Shown: positions 12,001 through 24,635, counted from the stretch's first letter. The stretch: DNA of 64,000 nt from Talinum fruticosum (GCA_021018815.1 JAITYX010000011.1:1564501-1628500); one strand, 5' to 3'. Notes: generated from the sequence alone by a model not told the origin. Made by a program: numbers and translations.

Positions 12001-12539
12001 CTTGAAAGATTGACAATCATTATGTGTCCTAAAATTTCTTGGTGTGTTGGGCTTCCATGATTTTCACATATTCAAGGAAGCCTTATTGGTATAACAAACC
12101 TGGAAAATTTTCTATGAGCCGACATCTCTAGTGAGCGGTGTGCTAAAACTCAAATATTTTCCAAATTCATATTTTCTTGTTTCTTTGCTTGACCATGACC
12201 CAAGTTTCTCCTAGAAAAGTATATGGGGTTTCAAAGAGCCTTCTCTTGGAAGGATTGATGTAGAGAGTGGGGAATGGGGATAGTATAAGGATTTGGGATG
12301 ACAAGTAGGTGATTATGAAGAAAGGATGAAGATCACAACAACATCTCCATCGAATATCGAGTTACACCTTGTCAAGGACTTATTTACGCCCTATGAAAAT
12401 GAGTGGAAGATGGATTTGCTAACCCCGACCTTCAATAAAAGGGATGCAATAATCACTACTAGCATACCCCTTAGTGAGCGCATGGTCATGGACAATCAAG
12501 TCCGGGATTTTTCAAATGATGGGATATAAATGGTTTGCT

Positions 12540-13590
12540 CAACATATTTCCTTGGTCCGTCAATTCGCGGAACTCGGTTTAATGATGTGTGGCAGAGGAT
12601 TTGGGAGATAAAAATCATTCTTAAAGGGAACCATCTACTATGGTGATCTGTATTCCAGATACATTGCCCACAATGCAACAACTCCATCGAGAGAGATGTG
12701 CTAAATGATCCCACATGCCTACATTGCAAGCACGAAGTTGAAACAGATTTACACGCCTTGATTACCTGCAAGGAGGTATGGGATGTATTGGATGAATTAG
12801 TTTAAGAAAACCTACTACTAGCCCAATAAGCCAGTGGGGAACTAGAGATGATCTGAAGCTGGTTTGAAAACCTAGATGAAGGTAAACTTCTTACTTGTGG
12901 TGATTTTGTTTTGGACGTGTTGGAATGAGAGGAACAATGTTGTGTTCAAAGGAAAAAGACCCCAAATCTTATGTTGAAAGATAGGACCACAAAACTTGTC
13001 GGAGATATAAATGAAGCAGAATCTTCATAGAGGAAATGTACCAAAACTGTGGCAATCACAAGCCCCAATGTTTGGCACCTTCGAACGACGGATACAACAA
13101 AGTGAAGATCGATGCTTCTTTCTCGAAATGGGGTAGATTAGGATGGAGGTGGTCATTAGGAATGTCATAGGAGAGGTTCAAATAGCAGCAATGAAACACT
13201 TAAAAGTGGGCTAAACAACAAGAATTGCAGGTGCAAGGTCATGTCGTTATGGTGCAAAGATTGCTCATAGGTTCAATCTCAAGAAGGTGATCATGGAATC
13301 CGATTGTCTTTCGATCATTTCTAGGGCCTCAAATTTAATCTCTTTTCTTAGTGATTTTGATTTTGTCTAGAGGACTTATTTTCAATTTGTTTATCTTTTG
13401 AGCCTTGTTCTTTGTCTCATGTTAAAAGGGATTGGAACTCTGCAGCCCATCGCCTAGTTCGGGAGGACATTAGTGAATGTGAGGAGAAATTTGGGTTGAC
13501 TCTTTTCCAAAGGAGATATCTACTTATGTATCCATGGATCATGCAGTTTATGAATGACAATGAACACCTCTTTTCTTAAAAAAAAATTTT
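12540..13590 (+). pseudogene. LINE ORF2: zf-RVT, RNase H and 3' end
   Basis: Near 12580-12790 the plus strand encodes a zf-RVT-like segment with DVWQRIWEIK, CLHCKHEVETDLHAL and ITCKEVWD. Near 13100-13480 there is an RNase H-like segment (VKIDASF, then ESDCLSIISRA and finally an AAHRLVRED-like end). These are the usual last two domains of plant L1 ORF2. An A-rich run at 13579-13587 probably marks the 3' tail. Frames are broken. Confidence 0.7.
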
Positions 13591-13819
13591 TTTAATGAAA
13601 CCCTTAACTATATACTTGACGTATGTCGTATAAAATAATAATAAGTATATAGTCCTACTTGGAGTACAAGTTCACCTGTACTGCAGGCCCATTTAATTAA
13701 TAAAAATTTCAGTCTGAGTACTGATAACCTAGTGATAATTAAATTTTTTTAAAAAATTAAAAGCAAAGTAGGTTCTCTTGCACTCTTTCTTTCTTATTCT
13801 CTCTCATTGCGTTTGCTCA

Positions 13820-13820
13820 T

Positions 13821-13873
<53 letters not shown>

Positions 13874-13889
13874 GTATCTACCTATCTAT
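13820..13889. repeat. (TC)n-(TATC)n microsatellite
   Basis: A pure CT run passes into CTAT repeats in the 5' untranslated region of the Ulp1-associated element. The same region in copy B (63200-63260) is only CT-rich, so the expansion is specific to this copy. Confidence 0.9.
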
Positions 13890-14112
13890 GTTTTCGTCAA
13901 GCGTTCTCTCTCACTCAATTTCAAGGAATTAGATGCAATTTTGCTCATTTTTTACTAGAAATCACAAAATTATAGTCGTTTTCGACTAGGATCCACGAGG
14001 TAACGCTTGTTCCCCTCGAATTTTTGATTTTGGCATACATTTGATTGTTCTTTTCTGCATATTTTTGACGATTTTGGTTCGATTTACTTTACTAGGTTTT
14101 TTGCAGTGGAAA

Positions 14113-14186
14113 ATGGATTCTTCCGAGGATGAAGAATGACGACATAGCAATGATGCTTCTAAGACACAAAATTCTCCTTTCAAAAG
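14113..14186 (+). pseudogene. First coding exon of the Ulp1-associated element, copy A
   Basis: ATG at 14113 follows a TTTTTTGCAG splice acceptor-like sequence, so an intron in the leader is likely. The frame reads MDSSEDEE and then stops at TGA. The equivalent exon in copy B (63458) stays open to the conserved splice donor AAAAG|GTAATTT, which here is at 14187. Conservation of start, acidic composition and donor between the two copies supports a genuine exon. The stop makes copy A defective at its first exon. Confidence 0.6.
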
Positions 14187-14433
14187 GTAATTTGTTCTAT
14201 ATACCCTTAAAAATTTCTTTAAATCTTTTGGTTTATAAAAAATGTGACAAATTGCTTCATAAAGATGATAAGATTGAAAAGTGTTTTCTAATTTAGTGAA
14301 AAATACACTAGCATAGGATGTTTGGTTTTGGTATACACTAGCATAGGTTTTGGTGTACAATAAGTATCATTTGATTTTCATGTTATATTGTTATATAGTT
14401 TGTGTATAATTGTTGTATTTTTGTGTATATTAG

Positions 14434-15130
14434 AATGACTCGGAAACGTCGAAAAAAATTGAGCATGTAATGAAGGTTACTAATGAAAAGCCGGAGAAAG
14501 AAGCTGAACCCGAGATGAAAAAGAATACATATATCAAGATTTTCCCAATCAGTATGTCACCTTCGGGTTTTGTCTCTATGATACCTAAGTTCAACGATGA
14601 TCGGAAAGTTGTTACAAAGTCTATGGGGTTTGAACATTTCCTTCATCTTGGAATGAAATAGATGGAAAATTTGCTAAATGGTTGGTGGAGAATTATGATC
14701 CTTATATAGGTTGTTTGAGACTATGTGATGGTGAGAAACTAAAAGTTAATAAAATGGATGTCTTGATATTAGGTTTGGCTATAAGTGGAAAGAAAATCAA
14801 GGAAGCCCCTAATGAATGCGTAGCTAATGAGCTTCTTAGTAAACGGAGAAATAAACACAAAATTAAAGACCTTTCCCCTCACATTTATGACATGTCAAAG
14901 TTTATATTGTTGTAGAAGGATGGTAGTGAGGTTTTGAAGAGGAATTTGTCATGTACATGGTCGCAACCTTCTTTAGTGGTCCTCAAATCAGTATTGTCCT
15001 AAATCATTTCTAAAGAGTGTTGCAAATGTGGGATGAGATCTCATCATTTGATTGATCAAATTTTGTGTTTCATCGACTTCAAATTTCTAACCAACTCGTT
15101 TAAAGTAAAAATTTTACAGGTCCAATTGTC
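14434..15130 (+). pseudogene. Second exon: N-terminal domain of a TE-borne Ulp1-type protein
   Basis: After the acceptor TGTATATTAG the frame opens with NDSETSKKIE and continues through SPSGFVSMIPKF (14470-14661). After a frameshift it runs through AKWLVENYDPYIGCLRLCDG and KMDVLILGLAISG (14682-14915). This order (a 'GF..L..' motif, a W-V-E-N-Y-D-P-Y motif, then a V-D-V-L-L-G-like motif) is what I know from the N-terminal domain of plant transposon proteins that end in a C48 (Ulp1) protease. Its role is not known. Stops near 14916 and beyond show decay. Confidence 0.6.
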
Positions 15131-16143
15131 TTCCTCATGGTAAGTATAATTTTTTTAAATTAGTGCACTATATACACCATTATATAACTAGTAGTACATT
15201 AGTTGGTAGACAATTGTATTCTACTACTATTTTTTAATCCATGCTAATACACGGGTTATGTTTATAATATTTTTCTAATACTTATGAAATATATATTATA
15301 CTATTCCTTTTTTTCTCTATTCTTTTTTTAAAAAAAAAATCAATTGATTTGATCATAAAAAAGTTAATATAGTTTAATAGTATGCATCGTGACCATCAAA
15401 AAGTAATATAATTTAATTTGGAGTTACACATAAAATAAGTGAGCTTAATTTTTTTAATTTAAAAAATTATTTTTAGTAACATATAATTATTTTTAAAAAA
15501 TAATATTTAATTCAAAAAGTTTTTTTACTACTAGTATAAAATTTAAATTATTATATTATATTATATAACAACACTGTTATATTACTATTTTATAATAAAT
15601 TTTAATTTTAATTTATTTCACATAATGATTATTTATTTCTATTAATACAAACTTATTAATTTTCTAGCATTTATATTTTTATTAATAATAATCCATAAAA
15701 GAGCAGAAAAAACCAACTAATGAATGTAACATTTAATAGTAACCTATGATAGTATGAGGCAATCTTAAAATTCAATATTCGTCTTTGAAAATAGAAAATT
15801 ATATATGATGTTATAGTTTTTTTCTACATTCGTATTGCATGTATTGATTTTTTAAGAAATATAATGAATAGGCTTTATGTACAATGTATGATCCTTCTTA
15901 ATTAAATATTAATCAACTAGTCCGGCTCTCTATCATTTTTTTTTAAAAAGAAAACATATCGTCAACTCTCATCGGATTACCTGTCGGACTATTTTCGTCG
16001 CTACTTTGATGAATTTTTGTAGTGGTATACACTATTGAATGTTGCTTCAAATTAAAAAACATTATTAACATCAACATCTTAAAATCTTATGGAACACATC
16101 CGAACACCGTAATATTTATGCTAGCTTCTTTTAAAAAACTTAA
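15131..16143. other. AT-rich interior of the Ulp1-associated element
   Basis: About 1 kb of strongly AT-rich sequence with no gene. It contains TACACCA/TACACTA words like those found in other noncoding parts of this element. It is probably intronic. Confidence 0.45.
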
Positions 16144-17671
16144 TGAAGGTTTGCTCTGGGAGAGTCCGAGTCACCCTAGAGGGGGTGAATAGGGTGATAG
16201 AAAATTCTTTTAGAAAGAACCGCACTTTTGTGCGAAAAGATGCAAAGACAGATTCCGAGTCTAAAGACAGAGTCGAAAAGGTTGGACTCGTAAATCGGTG
16301 AATCGAAGAAGCAAGAGCACTAAGGTCATGTCCGAGCCTAGAATGAACTCGGAAAGAGAACACGGAGATTTTACGTGGAAACCCTCCCGGGGCAGAAAAC
16401 CACGGCCCGTGTCAATCCAGACACGAAGTCAAATCCACTATTTTGAGTCCACAAAATACCGTGAACTTGATCGAACCCGAGTTGCTCCCTTAGACAACTC
16501 TATACAAGTTTTCCTAGACTCGAAGTTCCCTTATCTCGATCTAGTACTTCCTAGCCGAGATAACCCTTACAGCTAGGGACAACTAAGCTGAGTTAACCCT
16601 TACAGCTTAGTCAAGGGACCTTACAAAGAATGTAAGAGGAGTTTGTAACTAAGTACAAGACCTTACAACTCGGATAGTAATGAATTACGAGTGGGAGTTG
16701 TAAGTTGAAGATTGAGAGTAAATACAATAACTTTGATCAAGTAAGTGTATAGACAATATGTTCGGCAACCTTCAAGTCTTGTGAAGTGGCTTCTATTTAT
16801 AGATGACCAGGCAGAGTAGCCGTTATCTTCATCTCGCTGACCGAGAGTCTTCACGTGACCGTTGTGAAAGGCTTTCCGAGTCACTCGAAAGTATCCGTTG
16901 AAATATGGACGTTGGACAACGGTTTAACTCTCTTGGAAGTCCCAAAACCATTGGTTGTGTCTTGATAAATGTGGTGAGATCCACCGTTAAGCTTGGCGTT
17001 CCAGTTTTCCGGATATGGAAGCAGACAGCCTCCGACACAATCTTCCGAGACTAAAGCGAGAGAAGGTGAAAAGCCATATCTCGCTGGTGATTTGACGTTA
17101 CGAAGCCGGCTACTTTTGTAGTTTGAAAAGATATCCTCGATTGGATAACCTACAAAAGTAAAACACCTTCGGTTCTCAAAGTATAAAATACTTTGGTCCA
17201 AGGTTAGACACGAGATAATAAAATAATTATGAAAATTACGCAATTGATTATCCGAGTCGTAACGAAGTGGAATTTTCGAGTCTAATATCCATGATACTCG
17301 AATTCCATATGACTTAGTCTTAAGTAAAGAATCAAGTTCCATAACGAATATCGAGTGGGAAATACTTGATGTAGACTAAGCATGAAAAGAGCTACGAATG
17401 CCGACTTTGCAAACAATAGAGTAGATAATCACAAGTCGGATTCTGAGTGAGAATGGACTCGGAATAAAGAACAAGTTTTCCGAGTCGCTAACTGAAAAGC
17501 GATTAAAGAGATAAGTGAAGGCCAAATCGCATAGAAAAGATACTATTTCACTCAAGTAAGTTTCTAAGACACAGAGAATGCCTTGGAATCAAAACTCCAT
17601 ATGAATGACATCGTTATACCTGATTCCTTTTGCATGACTCGGAAAGATATAGAGTAGTGTCCGAGTCTTCA
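16144..17671. mobile_element. Solo LTR, copy 1 (1528 bp)
   Basis: It starts TGAAGGTTTGCT and ends CGAGTCTTCA, so it has TG...CA ends and a 5-bp inverted terminus (TGAAG/CTTCA). CTTAA is duplicated exactly at 16139-16143 and 17672-17676. A second copy at 39179-40590 shares both ends and long internal stretches, such as ACGTGGAAACCCTCC near 16372. No internal domain is present, so it is a solo LTR. Length and the CCTAGAGGGGGTGAATAGGG motif recall SIRE/Maximus copia LTRs, which is inference. Confidence 0.85.
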
Positions 17672-17676
17672 CTTAA

Positions 17677-18082
17677 TTTTAGTTTTTCAAGTCCTATATT
17701 TTGACTTATCTTCCTTTCTGTTCAAATTTATCACATAAATTTATTTGTAAAATAAATTTATGATTTATAAGAGTATGCAAATATATAATAAATAAATAAA
17801 TATTATTTTTTAAAGTTATATATAAATATGATCACAAAGAAAGAAAAATGATATCACGATCACTTAGCCAACATCATTGGAGTTGTAGTAATGATGTTTC
17901 ATTTACTTGATATGTTGTTGATTTATGGTGATGATGATGATGATGATGGTATTAAAAAAGGTATACTAATATAAGCTTGAACTTCTTGATCTCTAAGTAT
18001 TAGATTCATAAAGAAATATTTTAAATCAATAATCGGAATAAACTTTGCATAAGAATACGATTAAATTTTTTAGAAGGAGGTT
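17677..18082. other. AT-rich element interior with a (GAT)n run
   Basis: No gene. A (GAT)7-like microsatellite lies at 17929-17949. The segment belongs to the Ulp1-associated element between two insertions. Confidence 0.5.
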
Positions 18083-18096
18083 TTATTTAATTATTA
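18083..18096. repeat. Target-site duplication of the LINE, left copy
   Basis: Fourteen bases identical to 24322-24335. Both copies are AT-only, so chance similarity is not excluded, but the position next to the poly-A tail is exactly right. Confidence 0.75.
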
Positions 18097-18261
18097 TTTT
18101 TTTTTTTGGTGCGTAAGAGGGGCTATGCCCCAAACACAATAAAATTAATTATTAATAAACCCGGGCCAAGAGGCTCCTACATTATCTCGCAAATAGTAAT
18201 TCACTAATACTACTAGGGGGATTGAATGGGAAAGAGACCCACCTCTCTAAGAATTCCTAAA

Positions 18262-19360
18262 TTAGCTAACTTGTCGAGCAACTTGGTTCGCTTCGCGGTA
18301 GCGATGGGAGATTTTAACTTCCCAATCCTCCCTACCCATGAGGTCCTTGCATTGGTTAACAATAGGTATGAATTGGGAACTTTTGGCTTGCGTTCCTCTT
18401 AACATTCCGACAATAAGAAGAGAATCGGTTTTAACCCACACCTTTTGAACCCCAAGTTTCGAACCATACGAAGGTCTCTCCAAACCGCCTTCAACTCCGC
18501 CATAACCGAAGAGCATATTCCAAATTTTTCTATAAATCCGGTGATCCACTCCCCATTATCCCCTCGAACAACACCCCCACCCGCTGCCGGCCCGGGATTA
18601 CCTTTGGAAGCACCATCGGTGTTAAGTAGAACCCGGTCGAAGGTGGAGGTTCCCAACCCACCGGAATTTCCTCTCGATTGAGTTGTTACGTTTATCATCT
18701 AAGGATAGTCCTTGCCAAGTCTGTTTTAACATTTTTGATGGTATGAACAAGAAAACCAACCATATCATCCGGTATTTCATCTCTATTTCCGAAGCAGTAG
18801 ACACACCTCCATTTCCGGAGGTACCACAAGCACCATTAGAAATTTTGTATCCCACCTAGGGTCTTTTTCCACGGACCTAACATTCTTGACAATCCAATCA
18901 AGCAAGTACAAATCGTGCCAATTAGAATTTAAAGCTTCATAATCAAAGTATTGCCAAACTTTCGAGCAAAAACACAGGTTCGGAGAATATGGTTCAAGTC
19001 CTCCACATCCGCTCCACAAATTTGGCATTTTGGTTCGGACGTCATTCCTCTTTTATATCTATTCCAGTTCGTCATTAATCTGTCTTGGAATGTCAACCAT
19101 AGGAACATGCAAACCCGTTGGGGGACCTTTGGTTTCCAGACCCATCTCCAGTTTCTCGGTTCATCCTGTTCATGGGCATTACGAATAAAGCTCAAGGCCG
19201 ATTTAATAGAGAAATTACCCGAAGGCTCGGCTCTCCAGTAGAAATTATCCGCGATTCCCTCTTCGGCTAACTCATACGCAGCAATTCGTTGTAGTACTTG
19301 GTTAGGGAGGTATTCGAAAAAATCTCCCACTTCCAGCCTGAACAGGATCCCAAAATTCAC
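18262..19360 (-). pseudogene. LINE ORF2 C-terminus: zf-RVT and RNase H
   Basis: The frame 18929-19360 carries the zf-RVT domain: WRWVWKPKVPQRVCMFLW, then CQICGADVEDLNHIL and C. Frames 18399-18698 and 18262-18549 carry the RNase H-like domain: LLNTDGASKGNPGPAAGGG (first catalytic Asp), MAELKAVWRDL (Glu), KTDSLLIVGML (Asp), and REANQVARQ at the end. All four expected blocks are present, but a frameshift near 18450-18549 splits the RNase H. Plant L1 elements of this group carry this extra RNase H. Confidence 0.85.
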
Positions 19361-19585
19361 TCACTTTAGATGAGAGCATCGAAGGATTAATCGGGTGAGT
19401 AGCAAAATCAATGAGGGGTTTCTCATCCGCCCATCTGTTCATCCAAAATCGAGTGGAACGTCCATCACCTACTTGCAGTACCCATCCCTCTACCAAGAGT
19501 TTCAAAGTTTTCCACTAAGCCTCTCCATGTATTTGAGGAGTTGCTTCTAGCGGTTAGGGTTCCACTGAGAGAGCCATTGCAGTAC

Positions 19586-20951
19586 TTAAATTTCAGGATA
19601 CGGGCCCGAGAGGGAGTTGGGCTCTTGAATAAATCTCCAGCCCAATTTCATTAAACTTGCTGAATTTAGTTGTTTCATGCGTCGTAAGCCCAATCCGCCT
19701 TCTTTCTTCGGTTTAGTAACCTTGCTCCATGAAACCAAATGAATTTTTTCTCTCGAGCTCGTCCCTCCCCGGAGAAACCTTCTACTCTTCCTCGTCAATC
19801 TCTTCACATATCGATCTAGGCGGCTTCATAGTTTGCATTGGGTAGGCTGGTATGGCACATAAGGTAGATTGGATTAATTGAGATCTTCCGGCCATTGATA
19901 AGCACTTTGTCTTCCAACCATAAAGTCTTTTGTCGACTCTGTCCACAACTTCCTGGAAAGTGGATTTGGTAACTCTGTTGGTGATGGTAGGCACTCCGAG
20001 GTACTTGCCTAAGTTATCCATTTTTGAAAAGCCCGAGTTTCACATATACGGGTTGTGAGGCTTAGCTCCACATTGGGGGAAAAAGCACGCTTGATTTCCG
20101 TTCGCTTATTTTTTACCGGAGGCAGCACGAGAATTTGTTCAGGCAAGAGCTCACCACTTGTGCTTGATCAACAGTTGCCTCTGCAAGCGGAATTACGTCA
20201 TCCGCAAAGAATAGGCTAGATAATCTAGGTCCGTGTCTACTTGTTCGAAATGGGCGCCAATTTCCTTTCTGTGTCTCATCTTCTACCAGGTGGTATAGTC
20301 TCTTAATACATGCCACAAAGAGGTAAGACGAAATGGGATCCCCTTGCCGAATGCCACGAGAAGGTTGGAACCATTGGGTTGGTTCTCCATTCCATAGTAC
20401 ATTTAGTGAACAGGTCGAGATGCACAGACATTATTACTTCTACCAGCAGATGGGGAATTTTCATGTCCATTAACGTTTCCTGGATGAAATCCCAATTCAA
20501 TCTGTCATAGGCTTTTTCAAGGTCAATCTTTATTGCCATCCAACCAGCTTCTTCCCGTTTTTTTCCTCATTGAATGCGGGGCCTCTTGAAGGATAATAAT
20601 GTTATCGCTAATTTGGCGTTTAGGTACAAAGCTTGCTTGAAAAGGAGAAATTAACTCCGGCAGTACCTCTTTCGGACGGTTCACTAGACATTTAATAATT
20701 AGCTTGTATGCTACATTACATAGCCCGATAGGTCCGAACCGCTTCACCGATTGGGGGCTACTAACTTTCGGAATTAGAGATATAAAGTCGTTATTTATTC
20801 CTTCAGGGAGGGTTTGTCCACGGAGGACTCCAAGAACAGTTTGGCAAACCTCATTACCCATCGTATTCCAAAATTTTTGGAAGAAAATAGCTTGAAAACC
20901 GTTCGGCCCGGGCCTTGAGGGGGCCATACCGACAAGCGCAAGCATATACAT
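19586..20951 (-). pseudogene. LINE ORF2 reverse transcriptase
   Basis: From 20951 down: MAPSRPGPNGFQAIFFQKFW, then FISLIPKVSSPQSVKRFGPI (an RT block 2 region), FQASFVPKRQISDNI, IKIDLEKAYDRLNWDFI (block with the first catalytic Asp, 20303-20539), LFFADDVIPLAEAT (FADD catalytic box, near 20210), then KYLGVP and the thumb region with LSMAGRSQLIQS (19782-20021) and KEGGLGLRRM (19586-19807). All RT landmarks can be found, but they sit in four different frames, so the enzyme is dead. Confidence 0.9.
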
Positions 20952-21078
20952 CTTGGCTAGTAAAGGGCTTAAGTAGCGCGAGCGAGTCTGTCCGGGTTTA
21001 ACTGGGAAACTTACCCAACGGCAATCTTGTACTCATTTCGCTCGCGAGTGGGTCTTGAGAACAGGGAAGAGAAGTAAT

Positions 21079-22301
21079 TCATAACCAAATTTTTACTTCG
21101 TTAGGATCCGTCACCCAATAGCCTTCATTATGTTGGAGAGTCTCGATACGATTATATCTCCTTCGAATAATGGTACTTGTATGAAAATACCTAGTGTTCC
21201 TATCACCATCCTTGATTGCTTCCAATCTAGATTTTTGGAACCAAAGAATGTCGATTTGATTAAGTACATCATTAAGCTCAGCCTTTAGTTTGCTTTCTAG
21301 CTTTATTAGATGACGGTTCCCACCTCGTGCTAACTTGAGCTGGATCCCGTAATCCGCGCAAGTAATTGTCTTTTTCTTCGAACACATTGCCAAAGGAGAA
21401 CTTGTTCCACTCGGGTAAGCTCATTAGCTAGCGAGGATAAGGCCGGAACAAGAGAGAGGTTGGAGTTCCATTTCTCCTTGACTAACCGTGTAAAGTTCCG
21501 ATCGATAAGCTGTGCCACTTGAAATTTGAAAGGTTTAGGAGAGGTAGAATAGTTGGCCGATCCTCGAAGGACGGATCAACAATGGCGTATGATCCGAGTA
21601 GCTCCGTATTAGGTGTCTTACACCCCCTTCCCGGAATCCACTTCGCCGACTTAAATTGCATAGAGCTCTGTCCGGTCCGGCACTTTTACGAGTCTCTTCA
21701 CTAACTCCTCTACTCCGGGTAAATCTCGGTCTCGTGAAGCCGAGGTCAATCAACCCATTGTTTTCTATCCAATTTTAAAATTAGAACATCTTCTGGCCAT
21801 ACCATATCCTCCATGATCTCTCTCTTCTAAACTGATAGTTTCATTAAAGTCTCCCGCGAGCAGCCATGGTGAGTGAATCGAGCCAGCGAATTGCTCCAGC
21901 TCAGTCCATAGACAGACCCGGAGGCTTTCACTAGGGCTCGCATAAATAGTCTGTAAAGAACCAAGATGAGACATCCCCTTCGGAGATTTCAGCCGTCACG
22001 TATCGATCATGAGAGCGGATAATATTCGGTTGGATTTCGTCGATTTCCGGAAGAACCAGATACCACCTTGGAAGCCTTGGGCTTCCACCCGAAAGAACCG
22101 ATCAAAGTTGAGAGAATTGCAGATCCGATTCGCCCGAGTTTCGCTGATGTGGGTTTCCAAAAGAACTAGGATAACAAGATCATAGTTACGCAGAAGGTCA
22201 TTAAGTGTTATTCTAAACAAGCGATTTCTAAGCACCTCGAACATTCCGGATGAGAATGTTTGTAGTCCGAGATCTCCTCCTAATGGGATTGCTAACCGCA
22301 T
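21079..22301 (-). pseudogene. LINE ORF2 endonuclease and linker
   Basis: From ATG 22301 the frame shows the N-terminal nuclease with VILVLLETHISETRANRI (catalytic Glu in LETH) and WFFRKSTKSNR. The frame 21765-21974 has WLLAGDFNETISLEE (catalytic Asp and Asn). The final SDH motif appears at about 21560 as YSDHTPLLI. The linker 21079-21393 has IKDGDRNTRYFHTSTIIRRR, as in other plant L1 elements. The catalytic residues survive, but at least three frame changes interrupt the domain. Confidence 0.85.
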
Positions 22302-22316
22302 TATGATTTAACATCA

Positions 22317-24273
22317 TTAAAAGGTCATAATGTATAATAGCCCGAGAGGCAGAGGTCGGCATCTGTTATTGGAGTTCGAGTCTCCAACATTAGAATCAAT
22401 CTGCATTTCATTGCTTACCATGGATGGTAAAATACCAGGAGGAGCCGATAGACAGTATCCGCACTTCCCACGGTTTGCCGAGAGGGGCTTGAAGCCACCG
22501 AGCTTTTCTCTAGATGATTGAGGGCCGGGATGGGGTTCGCTCACGGGTTTTGAGTTGGGACGTCCTTGGGCCCAACTTCGCCTCGGTCCTGCCAAACAGG
22601 GAGACCCATTAGGGGTAGGGGAGCCGAATGGGCTCTAGAGGAGGGTGGTGGCGAGTGAGCGGCAACAGCGGGCGGCCCGGTCCTCGTAGGAGGGGGAAAT
22701 GGGTCGGAGTAACCGCATTCCCATTAAGGTTGTACCGCGGGAATTGGGTTGGGCTTGGCCAATCTCACGCCCTAAGCAAGGAGGATGGCCTTAACCTAAT
22801 TTGGGTGGCACATTCTCCTTATCCAATATACTTACCAACCGGGACTCCGAAATCTCTGCGTAATCTCGGGCTGCTGGCACTCGTTTCCTAAAGTTGGAGA
22901 TTCTACTGATTGCAAAACATAATTAATATCTGTTTCCCCTATTTCCATGCAATTATCCTCTTGATTATCCTCTACCTCCAAATTAGCTAGTGCGCCAAAT
23001 CTTGATCCGTTAGTTACTCCGTGATTTTCGGTGCGAGATCTCGCCAAGCATGGAACTTCCAGGCTTTTTCCATTGAGGTCAAAATCGCTTGGGAGCCGTC
23101 GGGATTTCCTCCTTCGGTTTGCAGCGGTTGGACCTCTGCGTGATTGGGTCCGATTCTAGTGTTAGACCAGGGACCGGTTTGGTTTGGGTGTCTTGCATTC
23201 TTCTTCTTTGCAGGTTTACGCACTAACATCCAACTTCCATAATAATCCGAGGTATTCGTCGCAATTGACTCTTGTTGAATCACCTCCTGTCTACTCCTAT
23301 TTGATTCATCGTTTGGACTAAGTTCAGGTTGTGGTTTGAGGGGCGAAATCCCCTTTGTGGCCGTGCTTCCCACAATGAAAGCATATCATCTTGAGACCTT
23401 CATACTCGAATCCGCCGGACTCTCCCATTTAGTCGAAATTTGGATAGCGAGAGGTTTTGAGAGGTCTACTTGAACACCGAGCCTAGTGTACTACCCTCTC
23501 TCGACATTACCTGTGGTATCATCCACTCTTAATACTTTCCCAATCTTTTTGCCTATTTTTTCCAGCAGAAAATTCTGGTTAAAATATTCCACACTAAGCT
23601 TGGGAATCCTAACCCACGCCCAGAGATGGGTGATGTGATGTTCTTCGGGTAAGAAATTAGGCACCCACTCTCGATCGTAAGGTAATTGTCGCCAATCATC
23701 CAAGGTCCATTAGTCATGACATGATCATAATCATCCAAATTGGTAAACCTAGTTACGTAGTAATCACACCCTATGTCAATAAGAGAAAAATCACCTTTTG
23801 GCGCCCACTTGTATTTAAGTCCTTTCTTAAGTCTGCATGTAGCCGAGCCCCTTATCAAACATTTTGACAATCAAGGCATATTTCCAAGGTTCTCTCAATT
23901 TTCGCTTTTCCTCTGCCGTGAGTAGGATTGTGGGGCATAAAGGGTCATCCTCATCCGTAAGTTCATCATCATCGGAGATATAATTATCCTCCTGTTGATA
24001 CCATATAGGGTTGTCCCCGGTGTCAAAGTTCGAGTCCCGTAAGTTTCTTCCGAGCGTGCCCCTATAAGAGGGGGCATCACCATTACCCGGTTCAGCTTGT
24101 CCTTGGCTCTTAGGGGAACCCGTCTCCATCTCGTCGATCTCCTCCTCCTCAATGCATACCAGATCCGAAGGGCATGTGCCATCCGATCTCTTCATCTTTT
24201 TAGTTGATCTTGAGAGTTGATCTGTTTCCTCCGCAGACCTTCCCCGAGCGCTTTCCGTCTCCATTGGACTCAT
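22317..24273 (-). pseudogene. LINE ORF1: DUF4283 and zinc-knuckle RNA-binding protein
   Basis: ATG at 24273 opens an acidic N-terminus (EEEEIDEMETG; SDDDELTDEDD). A DUF4283-like domain follows from PWKYALIVKMFDKGLGY into KYKWAPKGDFSLIDIG, FTNLDDYDHVMTNGPWMI and LWAWVRIPKLSVEYF (23490-23870). Near 23340-23385 another frame reads MICFHCGKHGHKGD, a zinc knuckle whose final Cys appears lost. The C-terminus has YGSWMLVRKPAKKK and GSRFGALANLE. This protein binds LINE RNA in the ribonucleoprotein. At least three frame changes are needed to read it through. Confidence 0.85.
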
Positions 24274-24335
24274 AAATGGTATTGTATGTTATTATATTGT
24301 TATTACTATTACAAATGGATATTATTTAATTATTA

Positions 24336-24572
24336 ATAGTAAAGAAGAAAATCCATTAGCATATTAAATAAAAATAATAAGATACTTTAATAGTCTTTTA
24401 CTAAATTAGTTATTTTCTTTCTCATGAATAAGCTTTACTTTAATATTATCTAATTTAAAAAAAGAAAATAAAAAGCTACTTCAATGCAAAAACCAACCAT
24501 AAAAACCTTATAAATATATATAAAAAAGTAAATAATTACTTTAATGCATATTCTAAATCCAACTTCAAAATC

Positions 24573-24635
<63 letters not shown>

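Larger units (their letters stand above)
7687..13590 (+). mobile_element. Degenerate L1-type LINE, split by a solo LTR
   Basis: Plus-strand fragments of a single plant L1 LINE can be followed in order: ORF1 tail (7687-7870), ORF2 endonuclease (7888-8404), more endonuclease after the inserted LTR (10065-10480), reverse transcriptase (10480-12000), zf-RVT (12540-12850), RNase H (13080-13500) and an A-rich end at 13579-13587. The reading frame of the endonuclease resumes directly after the 1.66-kb insertion when one copy of the 5-bp duplication is ignored. Stops and frameshifts are frequent throughout, so it is inactive and older than the LTR within it. Confidence 0.8.
18097..24321 (-). mobile_element. 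Full-length L1-type LINE, minus strand
   Basis: On the minus strand the order is ORF1 (24273 to about 22317), ORF2 endonuclease, RT, zf-RVT and RNase H (22301 to 18262), a 3' UTR and a poly-A tail (seen as a T run at 18097-18107). A 14-bp exact duplication (TTATTTAATTATTA) lies at 18083-18096 and 24322-24335, immediately beside the tail, as expected of target-primed reverse transcription. The 3' UTR motif GGGGC-ATA-GCCCC before the tail is hairpin-forming. Both ORFs have frame breaks, so this copy is dead but complete in layout. Confidence 0.9.

Noticed and set aside
18445..18681. Plus-strand frames across the LINE and the ABC-F gene
   Set aside because: All overlap well-supported minus-strand domains and show no motif of their own.
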